Notes under the pieces: model-generated
What the model was told of the DNA's origin: nothing
The model's input: the letters and a program-made list of their open reading frames with translations, nothing else
Database searches by the model: none
In this document: one piece after another, positions 22,791-33,378 of the stretch
How the letters are laid out: the number at the start of each line of letters is the position of its first letter
Position numbering within the stretch: the first letter of the stretch is position 1
Position numbers and translations under genes: made by a program
DNA from: Aplysia californica
Taxonomy: Eukaryota; Mollusca; Gastropoda; Aplysiida; Aplysiidae
Reading direction: 5' to 3'
Assembly: GCF_000002075.1 (NCBI RefSeq)
Contig: NW_004797659.1
Coordinates: 560,422 to 624,421, forward strand
Length of the DNA stretch: 64,000 nt

Positions 22791-24962
22791 GAAGGGGGAG
22801 AAGGAGAGGTTTTTAACTTTTGTAGAGGTGTTACGGCGCTTGCAACTGCATAAGGTCATATGAGCTCAGAAGATAAGAGGTGTTACAAGAGAGTAACAAA
22901 CATAAAAAAGAAGAAGGGGAGATAAGAAGGATAGATGTTCGATAGGAAAGAAGAACCAAACCACACCAGAGCACCCGCCAAACACTCACGGAGAAAGAGA
23001 GGGAGAGACAGGGAGAGACAGTGAGAGAGACAGAAAGCAGAAACGAAAGAAAGTGAGATAGTGATAAAGGGAGAAAAAAGGTGAGACAGAGACAGTGAGA
23101 GTGAGGATAAAAGAGAAGGGACAGGTAGGGCGCGAGTCTTCAAGTCTTCCCAAACGTCCCCACCATTCACCAACAACTCTTGAGGGAGCTGACAGTGTGA
23201 GTAATTAACTTACCAGCCAGAAGTGGCTTGGGGACGGGATTCACACTCTGGTCCACCCCCCGCCTATCTCCAGACACCAAGTGGCCATCACTTTCACCCT
23301 GAAACAAGCATCATAAGAAGAGAATTGATTGTTTGTTTCAGTAGAGATTTTACGGTGCTCGCAACTGCATAAGGTCATATGAGCGCCAAGGGGTGGATGT
23401 CAATAGAGAAGTCTTTATAGGGAATCGGACTTACTCTGTCAACCTCTCTAGCTTCAACAGCACAAAGTCTGTTTCAACTTTCAAGGCACCCCTGAAATAG
23501 CGGGTCACAAGAGTGTAACAAACATACAAAAGAAGTAGAGAAAAAATTTAAATGATGACAGTAAGGATTAGGAAAGAAAAAGCAGCGGTTCCCTGTTGTA
23601 GTTAAGGCACAGTTATGAGCATGACATTGTTGAATCAGCCTATTTACAATTCTACTGAGCATAAGAACAAGAAAAGTCCCCCCTTTGGGAATGGCCTAAA
23701 GACACTTCAGTCAGTGGCACCGCTCCTGGAAAAAAACCCAACCTTGTAGATGTGTAAGCTTGACGATGATTTCTTTTCAAGCATTCATATCCGGTCAGAG
23801 ACAGTTAAGTTTTTGTAAGAGTCTTACAGAGCTTGCAACACAAACAGGTGATATAAGTGTGGATGATTTTAAAGGTAACTACTAAAGAGTAAAATACAAA
23901 GAAAAGGAGGAGATGCAAGGAAGATATGATAGAAAGGAGGAACAAACCACACAGGAGCACCTGCCAACCACCCACAGCGACAGTTGTACTTTTCCCATTA
24001 TAATCGATTTCTAAAGAAGTGAAGGTAATTTAGTAGCTTAAGCAGGGTTCGTAAACTAAAAACTGAAACTGGTTAAAATTTGTTTGTAGTGTGAAAATAT
24101 AGAAAGGAATGAAAGTTTAAATGAGTGATTTTTAAAAAGATGGTGAAACTGAAGACCAAGCCCTATTCATGTCCTGTTTAGATAATGATATTAGATAACA
24201 AGAAATCTTGAAGAAATTTCGCTTATATTCAGGGCATAAATTGAGATTAGTTTTTGTATACCGCAAAGAGGGGGTTATCCTAGCCTATATTTTTGCTATT
24301 CTATGGGAGAACTCGAAGACAACATGACATACATACCCACAAGAGGAAATGAAAAAAGGAGTGTAATCTTACCTGTATTTGCATCATATTCCTTTCTTGG
24401 CAGATGAAAACAATGCTCCTGTTACTCGTTCTAAAGCCATATATAAACCCCCAAAAACACAGATGTGAAACTAGCTCTGATATAGCAACAGCAGACTTTA
24501 CCATGCACTTCTCTCAAAACATTACAAACTGCTGTATATAGAAGACAAGATAAGAGAAGTAAGCAATTGTACCATCGTCACAAGAAATTTTTCCCCAGGC
24601 TGCTTTAATTGACAATAACAGGCTAGATCTAGTATTTTCACCCAAAAAAATTTTTAACTTTTTTTCACCCAAAAATAAATAAATTCATAACCATGTACAT
24701 ATGGCCGTTCTCTGCAAAAGGTATGCTCCATACCCCCCTCCCCCACCCTCTGAGAAAATGGTAAAAATAATCAATCTCTAAAACATAGTAACCACACATA
24801 TAAAAAAGAATTTTTGTTACTTACGGGTGCAGAGTTGCTTGAAGAGACAAATACAAAGACCCACAGGAAAAAACCGGCAGAGCTCAGCGACAGGATGTAA
24901 GCCGCCAGAGTTCGCTTTTTGATGAACTTAAGTCGTCGTAATATCATGTTTCCAGGCACCAT
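15388..24962 (-). CDS. METTL24: METTL24-like membrane-anchored methyltransferase, complete, nine coding exons
   Basis: Exons on the minus strand, 5' to 3': 24962-24825, 23298-23214, 21690-21650, 21102-21008, 20082-19954, 18188-18114, 17287-17149, 16748-16599, 15567-15388 (stop TGA 15390-15388). Every intron is GT-AG and all phases match, giving 1032 nt and 343 residues; human METTL24 is about 366. An in-frame TAA upstream fixes the first ATG. Residues 18-39 are hydrophobic behind a basic start (RRLKFIKKR), a type II signal anchor, so the domain probably faces the secretory lumen. The methyltransferase core (Methyltransf_22 type) shows a SAM-binding-like loop YSFGVGDDFSFD (160-171, spanning an exon junction), the acidic strand end YSFDPS (183-188) and VKMDIEEWEWEVL (240-252). 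ELSALYH (113-119) and GGWDVCGDKPHVP also fit the family. Substrate is unknown. Introns are full of repeats; the second contains an assembly gap. Confidence 0.88.
15930..16010 (+). repeat. GCGCTATA...ATTATT interspersed-repeat tail
   Basis: ATTGTAAAGCGTATAGAGCTC followed by GTGCTATACAAATGCT and an ATTATT tract is the 3' end shared by many invertebrate SINE/LINE families. A similar end lies inverted near 46387-46470. It is in a METTL24 intron. Confidence 0.5.
16239..16400 (+). mobile_element. possible piggyBac-like terminal fragment
   Basis: TTAA (16239-16242) is followed by CCCTTTGAGCCCTAG and then a TGGTGACGCG motif resembling the 11931 copy. piggyBac elements insert at TTAA and often start CCCTTTG or CACTTTG. 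The opposite end and a transposase are not seen, so this is tentative. It lies between the last two METTL24 exons. Confidence 0.3.
17851..18021 (+). repeat. TTTTACGGC-family short repeat, full copy
   Basis: About 170 bp: head GTTTTACGGCACTTGCAACA, AAGGTCACATAAGTGCCGAA, a purine-rich middle (GGAGGAAAGATAAGGACG), and end CCAGAGCACCCGCCAACCAC. It has no clear pol III boxes. It lies antisense in a METTL24 intron, directly beside exon 6. Confidence 0.8.
18951..19024. repeat. perfect 28-bp inverted repeat (foldback) at a LINE fragment
   Basis: GATCTTTTACCCTGTGGG... at 18951-18978 is exactly inverted at 18997-19024 with an 18-nt loop. Homology continues a little further outwards with mismatches. 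The right arm belongs to the LINE C-terminal reading frame. Confidence 0.9.
18997..19190 (+). pseudogene. LINE reverse-transcriptase C-terminal fragment
   Basis: Plus-strand codons read WNPQGKRSRGRPRGT-like, then EMDVQKSGKMWNDIK and HDRERRKVLVRGLYPD, ending near GEKSNDDDE. This is the usual C-terminal end of non-LTR retrotransposon ORF2 proteins (G/KRxRGRP, TW..I, ARDRxxWR.LV..L). It carries at least one in-frame stop (after NDIK) and lacks the reverse-transcriptase core. The inverted start (see foldback) fits twin-priming during insertion. It lies in a METTL24 intron. Confidence 0.65.
19613..19879. mobile_element. MITE-like element with TAGRGSTGGGCAA ends, possibly hAT-related
   Basis: The left end TAGGGCTGGGCAA and the inverted right end TAGAGGTGGGCAA flank a unit that carries AAATCCGGATAA in both halves in inverted order. 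The interior has several tandem variants of CACTTCGGCAAACGGGTTA. RGGGCTGGGCAA-type ends are common in hAT MITEs. An 8-bp target duplication was not found, so class is uncertain. Confidence 0.5.
20161..20391 (+). repeat. TTTTACGGC-family repeat, two copies head to tail
   Basis: A truncated copy (20161-20218, head only) is followed at once by a full copy (20221-20391) with GTTTTACAGTGCTCGCAACT and the end GAGCACCCACCAACCACC. It lies in a METTL24 intron. Confidence 0.8.
20560..20705. mobile_element. Tigger/pogo-like MITE, copy 1
   Basis: AAAACCTGCTCTAACTGCCACC at the left and CTGTCTTGGACAATTTTTAA at the right are inverted versions of a terminal motif (CCTGTCTAA.GGCCACC). The same unit occurs at 38751-38927. 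TA at the edges and the GCCACCTGTCCAAGACAATC motif fit pogo/Tigger MITEs of invertebrates. Confidence 0.5.
20705..21007. other. pyrimidine-rich intron stretch
   Basis: Long C/T-rich tract (about 20740-20930) directly downstream of METTL24 exon 4 in transcript direction. It is intron with low complexity, not coding. Confidence 0.4.
21440..21575 (+). mobile_element. SINE family S2, diverged copy
   Basis: Shares the S2 body with 42745-42925 and 45908-46120: GGTTGGCCCTGCCAGGCAGG, then a CGCCTCCTACATGCTTAAT motif and GTGTAAACAGTATCTA. The tRNA-like head is not clear in this copy. Confidence 0.55.
21785..22792. repeat. CT/GA microsatellite split by an 855-bp assembly gap
   Basis: (CT)n from 21792 to 21894, N from 21895 to 22749, then (GA)n to 22786. 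The change from CT to GA across the gap suggests that the missing part contains an inverted junction or other sequence, not one simple run. Confidence 0.85.
22825..22990 (+). repeat. TTTTACGGC-family short repeat
   Basis: Full unit with GTTACGGCGCTTGCAACTGC, AAGGTCATATGAGC, purine-rich middle and CCAGAGCACCCGCCAAACAC. In a METTL24 intron beside the GA microsatellite. Confidence 0.8.
23338..23728 (+). repeat. TTTTACGGC-family long form, copy 1
   Basis: Starts with the family head (TTTTACGGTGCTCGCAACTG) but continues with about 330 bp not in the short form: GGGTGGATGTCAATAGAGAA, CAAAGTCTG, CAAGAGTGTAACAAACATAC, TTTGGGAATGGCCTAAAGAC, CAGTCAGTGGCACCG. A second copy with the same order is at 27343-27735. 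Confidence 0.75.
23817..23977 (+). repeat. TTTTACGGC-family short repeat, diverged
   Basis: GTCTTACAGAGCTTGCAACA head, middle with GGAGGAGATGCAAGGAAG, end CAGGAGCACCTGCCAACCAC. In the first METTL24 intron. Confidence 0.7.
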
Positions 24963-26806
24963 CAGGTTAACATGACGGCCAAGATGTTACAAACAACCAG
25001 CCAGACTGCAGTGCCTCTAGCTCAGATTCTGCACTACCTGAGGAATGAAAAATTGACCACATCTTTATACCATGCATTTTCTATCCATTCTTCAGTACTC
25101 CAACACACACTACTCTCCAGGAACACACAAAATGTCTTTTCTTTCCATAGCAGTCCTTGAACGGTTCCCTGACAAAACATGTTATGTCCAAAAACTCAAA
25201 AAAAGCATGAAAACATGTTTCTTTGATTCACCATCACAATGCTGTAGAAGAAAAAAATGAATTAAAACAGCACATGATCTTTGGATGCAGCCCATTTTGT
25301 GACCAAATATTTCTTTAAAAAGCAGTAGTAACGATTAAAGATTTTGCTAACAAATTTGATACAACAACTCAGATCTTTCCGAAAGAATACTTTTCCTTAT
25401 CAGAGAAATATTAAAGAACCTCAACATAAAAGTTTGATATAAGTTTACATTGACAGGTCAATGATAAGGAAATTATCTGGCCCAAATATACCGTGACAAG
25501 GTTTCAGAAGATAAGAGGAAATGAACACAAAGATTTGTCAATATGTCCAAAGTTAATATTTAACAAATTTCAGGCAGCCTACACGGTGAATAAAATTTGC
25601 TTAAAATATTCCCCAGCAGACATATCAGTGACTACAAAGAAAAGCCCTTTACTTTAATTTCTTATTGGATTTTGATCCGAAATCTCAGTGCTGATAAAAA
25701 CAGTTGATAGTAGGACAAAAAGGCACACAAAGGACAAAAAATCACTCTTAATGTACAATGACAAAGCCCCAGTTGAGAATAATAAAACTGCTGATAAGGC
25801 ATCATAAGGAAACTATAAAAGTCATGTCCAAGACATATATTTATACTTGCCGTCACTACATATTACAAATAGAGAACCAAACACTACATACCAAATTTTT
25901 TTTTTTAATAGTTAATTTTAACTAGATATCTTGACTGCGATGCGTGTTCATTTTTAGCACTCCACGGACAAACACTTCAGATTGCTGCACCATAAATCAA
26001 ATTCTAAGACATTATCCAAATGCGTTATGTGATGCATACCTTGTACACAGCTTGAACAACATTCACATAATTGAGAAAATTTAATGCAACCAGAGCCAAA
26101 ATTGTTGCTGGGCCAGGGTTTTATTAACTTTAACCAGAAAACAAACTACACGACTTCCCAGCAAGCCCAAACACCAAAGAGAACAAATAAACAAGCTTGT
26201 AATGAAATGAAGAACATTTAACCTTTCAGCTGTTGCATGAGTTGGAGAAAAAAACTGAATGCTTTAAAAACTTTATTTTTATTACGTTTTCATCTGAAGT
26301 CAACATTTCAATTTCCCCCCCTAAATCACCCAACTGCAACTAACACAACTAACAACAGATTCAATTACAAATTTCTGAAAACAGATTGCAGTCAAACAAT
26401 CCATTCAAGACATATATCAAGTTCATAAAATTTCAACCAAAATTGGGTTGAACTGAAAAACTTTTCTTCTTAATTAAAAGCATTTGTTCAGTTAGTGATC
26501 AGCCTGTTCTGGTTTCAAGACAAGGTTGACAAAACCATCAGTCATATCAGATAGATAGATAGACATAAAATATATATATATATATATATTTATAATATCA
26601 TATCTCACCCTACGGAGAAAGTTGGGGGAAATTTTGGGAGCAGAAGTTGTGTTATGGATTTGAAGAGGCGCGGTTCCAGTAGAATGGGGCCAAACCCCCT
26701 CATGCCTCACGTCAACAGTGGCCTTTGCATGGTTGAGTGCAACAACGGTTTGGGAAACAACATAAAAGCAGAAAGCTTAAAAATGTTAGCCTAAAGCAGG
26801 TCAAAA
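24963..26806. other. METTL24 upstream region; 5' UTR or intron, nothing else recognised
   Basis: AT-rich sequence upstream of the METTL24 start codon, with a (TA)n run at about 26570-26590. No promoter core stands out. A CpG-rich patch at 28430-28520 is a possible transcription start if the gene has a non-coding first exon. Confidence 0.3.
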
Positions 26807-27263
26807 TGTGTTATGAAGTGGAGGAATCAGACGCTCGTCAATTTTTGGACAAGTGGAGTAATTGGTATCATCTATTTTTAAAATAAGTTTGTTCAGCTGT
26901 CTTGCTATTGGTGAAAAAATGCCCATCTACCTCGAATAGAAGTCGAGATATTTTAGATTGAAGACGTTGCCTGTTTCCAAAGATAGAATTAGCGATAAAA
27001 AGGCCGCAAAAGTTTGGTTGTTTCCATAGCTTGATAGTAGGTCCTGTGGAAACTGAAAACTTCCATTTTTTGTGCCTTAAATACTTTAATCAACATTTTT
27101 TCGTAAAATCCACCCAGAATGTGTTCTTAATTGGGCAACAGTGGTGATACGCCAAAAAACAAAAATTCAAAGAAAATTTCCAAACTGGCAGAAAAATGTC
27201 AGATCAGTGTCTTCAGTTTCATTATTTTGACGAGCAATTGATTTCACCATATATTGCCTCACA
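26807..27263. mobile_element. MITE (TGTG...CACA ends), copy 2
   Basis: Same order of blocks as 11191-11651: AATCAGACGCTCGTCAATTT, GGTATCATCT, AGTCGAGATATT, CCATAGCTTGATAG, TTAATCAACATTTTT, CCAAACTGG, TTATTTTGACGAGC. The two copies differ at many sites, so the family is old. Confidence 0.7.
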
Positions 27264-27342
27264 AATGCAGAGCTTACAGCATAATCTCTACAAAAAAGTT
27301 GCCCTATTTTTATCGTCACCACACTTCGTTGTTTTTGCTTTA

Positions 27343-27735
27343 GTAGAGGTATTACAGCCTTCACAACTGCATTAAGGTCATTGAGCGTCAATGGGTGGAT
27401 GTCAACAGAGAAGCCCTTACAGGGAAACAGACTTACTCTGCTCACCTCCCTTGCTTTAACAGCACAAAGTCTGCTTCGGCTATCAAGGCACCCCGGAAAT
27501 AGCAGGTTACAAGAGTGTGACAAACGTACAAAAGAAGTAGAGGAAAATGACGATAGTAAGGATTAGGAAAGAAAATGCAGCAGTTCCCGGTTGTAATTCA
27601 GGAACAGCTATGAGCATGACATTGTATATTGTTGGATAAAAGCCCATTTACAATTCTACTGTGCATTAGAATGAGAAATGTCCCCCCCTTTGGGAATGGT
27701 CTAAAGACACTTCAGTCAGTGGCATCGCCCCAGGG
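27343..27735 (+). repeat. TTTTACGGC-family long form, copy 2
   Basis: Matches 23338-23728 block for block (GGGTGGATGTCAACAGAGAA, AAGGCACCCCGGAAATAGC, GACGATAGTAAGGATTAGG, TTTGGGAATGGTCTAAAGAC). Confidence 0.75.
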
Positions 27736-27794
27736 GTACACCACACTTTATGTAAACCTATCAAACACTGTCCAGCAAATGGGAGAACACTTTG

Positions 27795-28020
27795 CGAGAC
27801 TTGTGAGGAGATGTCTAGACAGTCTCGGAAGGTAACGTAAGCTTTTTACACACTGAAATGAGGTAGCAGGGTGGTGTTGATGACTGAAAATAAGCAGTTT
27901 GTAGGCTAGGCAACTGTAAATCATTTACTGTTGTAGTGATCCTGTGATTCAAAGGGCTGTGTTTAATAAAGGGCCCAGATAAAAACTATTGTTAATAATG
28001 TGTGCAAAGATGAGCAAGAG
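27795..28020 (+). repeat. diverged copy of a repeat also at 37285-37480 and 62804-62940
   Basis: Shares GTCTAGACAG, CACTGAAAT, GCAGGGTGGTGT, AAATAAGCAGTTTGTA, GTGATCCTGTG and AAAGGGCTGTGTTTAATA in order with the segmental duplication copies. It shows that this part of the duplication is itself an interspersed repeat. Confidence 0.55.
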
Positions 28021-28275
28021 GTTTTTTTAAGCGGACAGACCAAAGTGAAATAGCATAAAGTTTACCCAATCTACCAGTTCTAGATCTATACAATAGTCTA
28101 AATTTTCATCAGCAGCACTGTGGTAAAATTTAAATTATAATGATAGCATGCTACACACACAATGCACAGTCACCACACACACACAGGAAGCCTCCTTAGT
28201 GGAAGAAAGGGAAGACATTTAAAAAATTGTAACAAAAATAAAATCTATATGGTTCGACAGATAAAATTGTGTGTA

Positions 28276-28277
<2 letters not shown>

Positions 28278-28343
<66 letters not shown>
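28278..28343. repeat. (TA)n-(GA)n microsatellite
   Basis: About 20 bp of TA followed by about 44 bp of GA, with a CA-rich tract at 28409-28432. Confidence 0.95.
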
Positions 28344-28346
<3 letters not shown>

Positions 28347-28429
28347 GATTATAAACGATCTCAGCAAATCTCATTCCATAAATTTACCTTCTCACTTCTC
28401 AAAGTTGTACACACACACACACATACACA

Positions 28430-28520
28430 TACACGCGCGAACGCAAAGCGGGCCCGCGACGGAGAGATCTAGGCTTATTCAACTGGCTGGCGAGGGAAGC
28501 CCCGCAAGACGAAAAAAATA
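28430..28520. promoter_or_regulatory. CpG-rich patch, possible promoter
   Basis: GC-rich with CGCGCGAACGCAAAGCGGG and CCCGCGACGG in an otherwise AT-rich, CpG-poor region. It is just outside the LTR retrotransposon and could be a transcription start for METTL24 (minus) or an unknown plus-strand gene. No exon is proved. Confidence 0.2.
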
Positions 28521-28577
28521 GATGGCGGAAATTCTCACAGAGATCTATATTGGGGCCAATCCCATACATGTGCTAGG

Positions 28578-28784
28578 TGTCACGGTAGTCATCGTATTGT
28601 ACCTTACTCTTTTTTAATCACGGGACGTAAGCGCCCCGTATGCCATGGGCTTTTGGTTAATGTTACTCACTTCGGGGATCAACATAAAAAGTCAGACACT
28701 ATACCCGGGCTCATTATTAGAATGCTTGCTGTCGTGTGTGTTCGTCTCTCGAGTTTACAGTTGTGTGTGTATACTAACATTACA
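28578..28784 (+). repeat. 5' LTR
   Basis: Begins TGTCACGGTAG and ends ACATTACA (TG...CA). 207 bp, same length as the 3' copy. Confidence 0.93.
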
Positions 28785-31700
28785 TAGTGTCAGAAGTCAG
28801 TGGATAACGTGTAACAAGTGTCAGAATGCCTCATTTCAAGCCTCCTGAACCGTTTGAGTTTTCCAAACCTCACGAGTGGCCCGAGTGGCGACAGCGTATA
28901 CTACGATACCGCACAGCCACCAAACTGAGCGCAGAGACCGGAGCAATTCAAGTAAGTTAATTAATTTACGCTGATGGGACGCCAAGCTGAACAGATATTT
29001 AACACGTTCACGTTCCCTGCTCCAGTCGAAGATAACGATCCTACGGACAACTTTGACAGTCTTAGAGAATTTCGACGCTCACTTTGTCCCCAAGTGGAAT
29101 CTTATCCACGAAAGAGCAAAGTTCCATGCACGAGCACAAAACAGTGGGGAGACGATAGAAGAATATGTTAGAGCCCTGTGCAAGCTTTCAGAACATGCAG
29201 CCTTTAAGGACCGAGATGAAACCTTAAGGGATAGACTCGTCCTAGGAGTACTGGACAATGAACTGTCACAGCGCTTACAACTCGAGGCAACTCTTACTTT
29301 GAAATCAGCCATTGAAACAGCACGCCATTTCGAGCTCGTAAAGGGTCAGGTCAGTAGCCAACGTCAGCTAGGTGCAGCAGTCACAGTAGATACAGTGCGC
29401 TACGGCCAGAGGGGATATTCGTCGCCTGCTCACCCCAGGGGTAGAGGCGGCCGAAGAACAGGTACACACTCACAACACAGAGGCAGCCATGCATCACCGT
29501 CAACTTTCTCTAACTGCAGTAACTGTGGAAGAGGTCATGTCCAAAACAATTGCCCAGCGCGTGGGAAAACTTGCAGGAAATGCGGCAAGCGCAATCATTT
29601 CGCAACTGTCTGTCACAGCAGCAGCCGCAATGTCAACCAAATCACCGAATCGGAAACTCCTTCGTTCTTTTTAGGTGCTGTTGACAGAGACTCGGACAGT
29701 AATGTCGTTACCGATGTAAACTTCGGCGAAGTTAGCGAGCCACCATGGCGCGTTACACTGAACCTTGGAAGGAGAGCTACATCCTTCAAGATACACACAG
29801 GGGCCGATGTTTCCATCATGTCAAAGGCCGTCTACGACCGTCTCAGTCCTCGTCCAAAGATGAAAACAACGTCTGCAGTTCTTCGCAGTCCTGGTGGAAT
29901 CATAAGGAGCGTGGGAGAATTTATCGCAACTACGCAGCATAACAACCGCAACTTTGCGTTCCGTGTTTTCGTCCTTGACGATGACACTGACTGTCTTCTC
30001 AGTCGCGACGCCGCAGTTCATCTGGGACTGATCTCTAGAGACAGAATAGACTCTGCCAACCTCGTGTTCGGCGATGTGAGACCTAAACCTATACGCTGCG
30101 AGCCAGTGAAAATCATCTTGAAAGAAGATGCACAGCCATACTCTGTTAACGTCGCACGTCGGATTCCCATTCCACTCATGAACGAAGTCAAGGCTGAACT
30201 AGACCGCATGGAGGCCGCAGGTGTCATTGAGAAGATCAGTGCTCCAACTGACTGGTGCGCGCCCATGGTCCCGGTCAGAAAAAGGTCTGTAAGCGTTAGA
30301 ATCTGCACAGATCTGAAAAAGCTCAACCTATTGGTGAAGCGTGAACGATTCATGCTGCCCACCATTGATGACATCTTGTACAAACTCAGCGGATCAAACA
30401 AGTTCAGCAAGCTTGATGCAACTTCATCCTTTTGGCAGTTGGCACTGGACGACGACTCCGCGAAGCTGACCACTTTCATTACCCCGTTCCGTCGGTACTT
30501 CTACAGACGTCTCTGCTTTGGAATCAACTCTGTGCCTGAGATATTTCAGCGTACGATGCAAGACATTCTAGCGGGCATAGACGGTGTAGAGTGCTTTATG
30601 GACGATATCCTCCTGCACACGGATGGTCACGAGAAACATGATAAGCTGAAGAAGAAAGTCTTCCAGCGGCTAAAGGAGCGTGGGGTCAGGTTGAACAAAT
30701 CCAAGAGCAAGTTTGACAAGGATGAAATCGATTTTCTTGGCCACATCATCAGCGGGAAGGGTGTAAGGCCAGATCCATGCAAGGTCAGCGCCATCATTGA
30801 GATGCCAGAGCCAGAGAAAATTACAGACTTACGATGAGTGCTCGCCATGGGCAGGTTTGTGCCAAATTTGTCAACAGTCATGAAGCCGCTCACCGATCTT
30901 CTGAATCACGATGCTGAGTGGGCGTGGACTCCAGCGCAGTCATCTACCTTCACTGAAGTCAAGAAATTGCTGTCGTCAGCTCCAACACTCGCATTCTTCG
31001 ACATGAGGAAGCCTGTCGTTGTAAGCGCTGATGCAAGCAGCTACGGACTGGGGGGAGTTCTCCTCCAGGAGGACAGGGGTGATCTTCAGCCAGTGGCCTA
31101 CTGTTCCAGAACTTTATCTAGGGCGGAGAAGAACTACGCTCAGATTGAAAAGGAACTGTTGGCGGCCACCTGGGCGTGCGAAAAGTTCAATCGCTACCTC
31201 ATCGGTCTGCCGTCATTCACACTGCTCACCGACCACAAGCCCATTGTGCCTCTGATCAACTCTAAAGAACTGAATGATGCACCTGTCCGCTGCCAACGAA
31301 TGCTGATGAGGATGATGCGCTACAGCGGAAAGGCAGTATACACCCAAGGGAAAAACATGACTGTCGCAGACTCCTTGTCCCGAAGTCCAGTAGTGAGCAC
31401 CGAGCCTGAAGAATTTGGTGAAGAAATCGAGGTTCATGTCGCTAAAATCCAGATGTCATGGGATGCTACGGATAGTAAACTTGACGAAATCAAAAACAAG
31501 TCTCAACAGGATCCAGCGATCAGCGCTGCGATACAGTACACCAGAAGCGGTTGGCCGAAATTCATACAAAACGTCAGGTCCGAAGCTCGCGACCTCTACG
31601 CAGTTTCCAGTGAACTGAGTGAAGTCCATGGACTACTCGTCAGAGGTAACCGCATCGTAATCCCAAAGGCAATGCGAGGTGAGATGCTCAGCAGGATCCA

Positions 31701-33171
31701 CGACGGTCACCTTGGAGTGTCGAAGTGTCGAGAACGGGCCAAATCTTCCATTTGGTGGCCTGGTCTCAGCTCCGAGATACGGGAAGTCGTCTCAAGATGC
31801 GACCATTGCCAGCGGAAACGTCCAGCACAACCAAGCGAACCTCTAACCCCGACAGCTCTACCTGAGCGTCCGTTCCAGATGGTTGGTGCTGACCTATGCA
31901 ACTACAAGGGACATGACTACCTGGTACTCGTGGACTACTTCTCACGGTACTTGGAGGTGGCCTACATGCCAGACACCACCTCAGAGACTGTTGTGTACAA
32001 ACTGAAAAACATCTTCGCTCGGTTTGGCATTCCAGAACTACTGGTCACTGACAACGGTCCCCATGCCCAGTTTGTGTCAGACCGTTTCCACAAGTTCCCC
32101 AAGGGCTGGGGATTTAAACACACCACCAGCAGTCCTCATTTCCCCCAGAGCAACGTCGGGTAGGAGAGAGCAGTCGAGGAAGCGAAGAAAGCCTTGAGTC
32201 AGGACGACCCATTTCTCGCACTCCTGATCTACAGGTCTACACCGGTGTCACCAACGGGGGCGAGCCCAGCGGAACTTGCTCTTGGGCGACGCCTGAGGAC
32301 GACCCTGCCAACTCTACCGTCAAACCTGAACCAGCAGGTCTACGACAGGGCGAAGATTGCAGCCAGAGACGCTGAGTCGAAGCGTAAGTACAAACAAGCT
32401 TTTGACAGACGTCACGGAGCCCAGAACCTCCCGGAGCTGAATCCTGGTCAGCTCGTCCTGCAGAAGCTGGAGAACGACAAGGAGTGGCGTGGCCCTGCAG
32501 TTGTCAAAGAACGGTGTGCACCGAGGTCTTACATCATACAGTCTGGGGCTAGGGCTTACCGCCGGAACCGCAAACATCTGAAGCCCTACGTCGACCTTCC
32601 TTCCATGCCTTCTTTACCTGTTGCCACCCCAGAGCCTACTCCGATGTCCGTTCCCTTACCTCCGCCACCAGCTGTCCAGCCGGTGGAGCCTGATGTCACA
32701 CCATCACCTCAGCCAGCTGCCGCTCCAGCCAGTCCTGCTCCAATAACTACCTGAAGTGGACGAGTGGACAGGAGACCCGCTCGTTATCCGGACTGATGTT
32801 CTTGCGACCCAGTCGTATCCTTTCGATGACAAATTTTACTTTTTGTTTATTCTTTGCTGATTACCCAACAGTTGTGTAGACTTACCTGTTCGAGGTAATT
32901 TATTTTCTTTAGTTTCGTTATCTGGATGCTATGCAGTTCTATGAATGTGACAAAGACAATTTGAAATGTGGAAATTATGAAATACCAAAGAACTTTATTG
33001 AAATGTGTTACCAAGTTCTCAAGTGCAAGCCCCGAATCTTCAAAGACAATTGAACTCTGTGTGTGAATTTTGTTAACGTTAGAACATTCCTCTTTGAGAG
33101 ACTCGAAACCGATAATCTTTAATAATCCATTTTGGGGTTTTCTTTTTTTTTTCAATATTACAAGGGGGAGA

Positions 33172-33378
33172 TGTCACGGTAGTCACCGTATTGTACCTTA
33201 CTCTTTTTTAATCACGGGACGTAAGTGCCCCGTATGCCATGGGCTTTTGGATAATGTTACTCACTTCGATGATCAACATAAAAAGTCAAACACTATACCC
33301 GGGCTCATTATTAGAATGCTTGCTGTCGTGTGTGTTCGTCTCTCGAGTTTACAGTCGTGTGTGTATACTAACATTACA
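33172..33378 (+). repeat. 3' LTR
   Basis: Same TG...CA limits as the 5' LTR; preceded by a purine-rich run CAAGGGGGAG, a good polypurine tract. Confidence 0.93.

Noticed and set aside
21740-22859. Open frames of about 360 codons on both strands
   Set aside because: They run through 855 N and CT/GA repeats; no real coding information.
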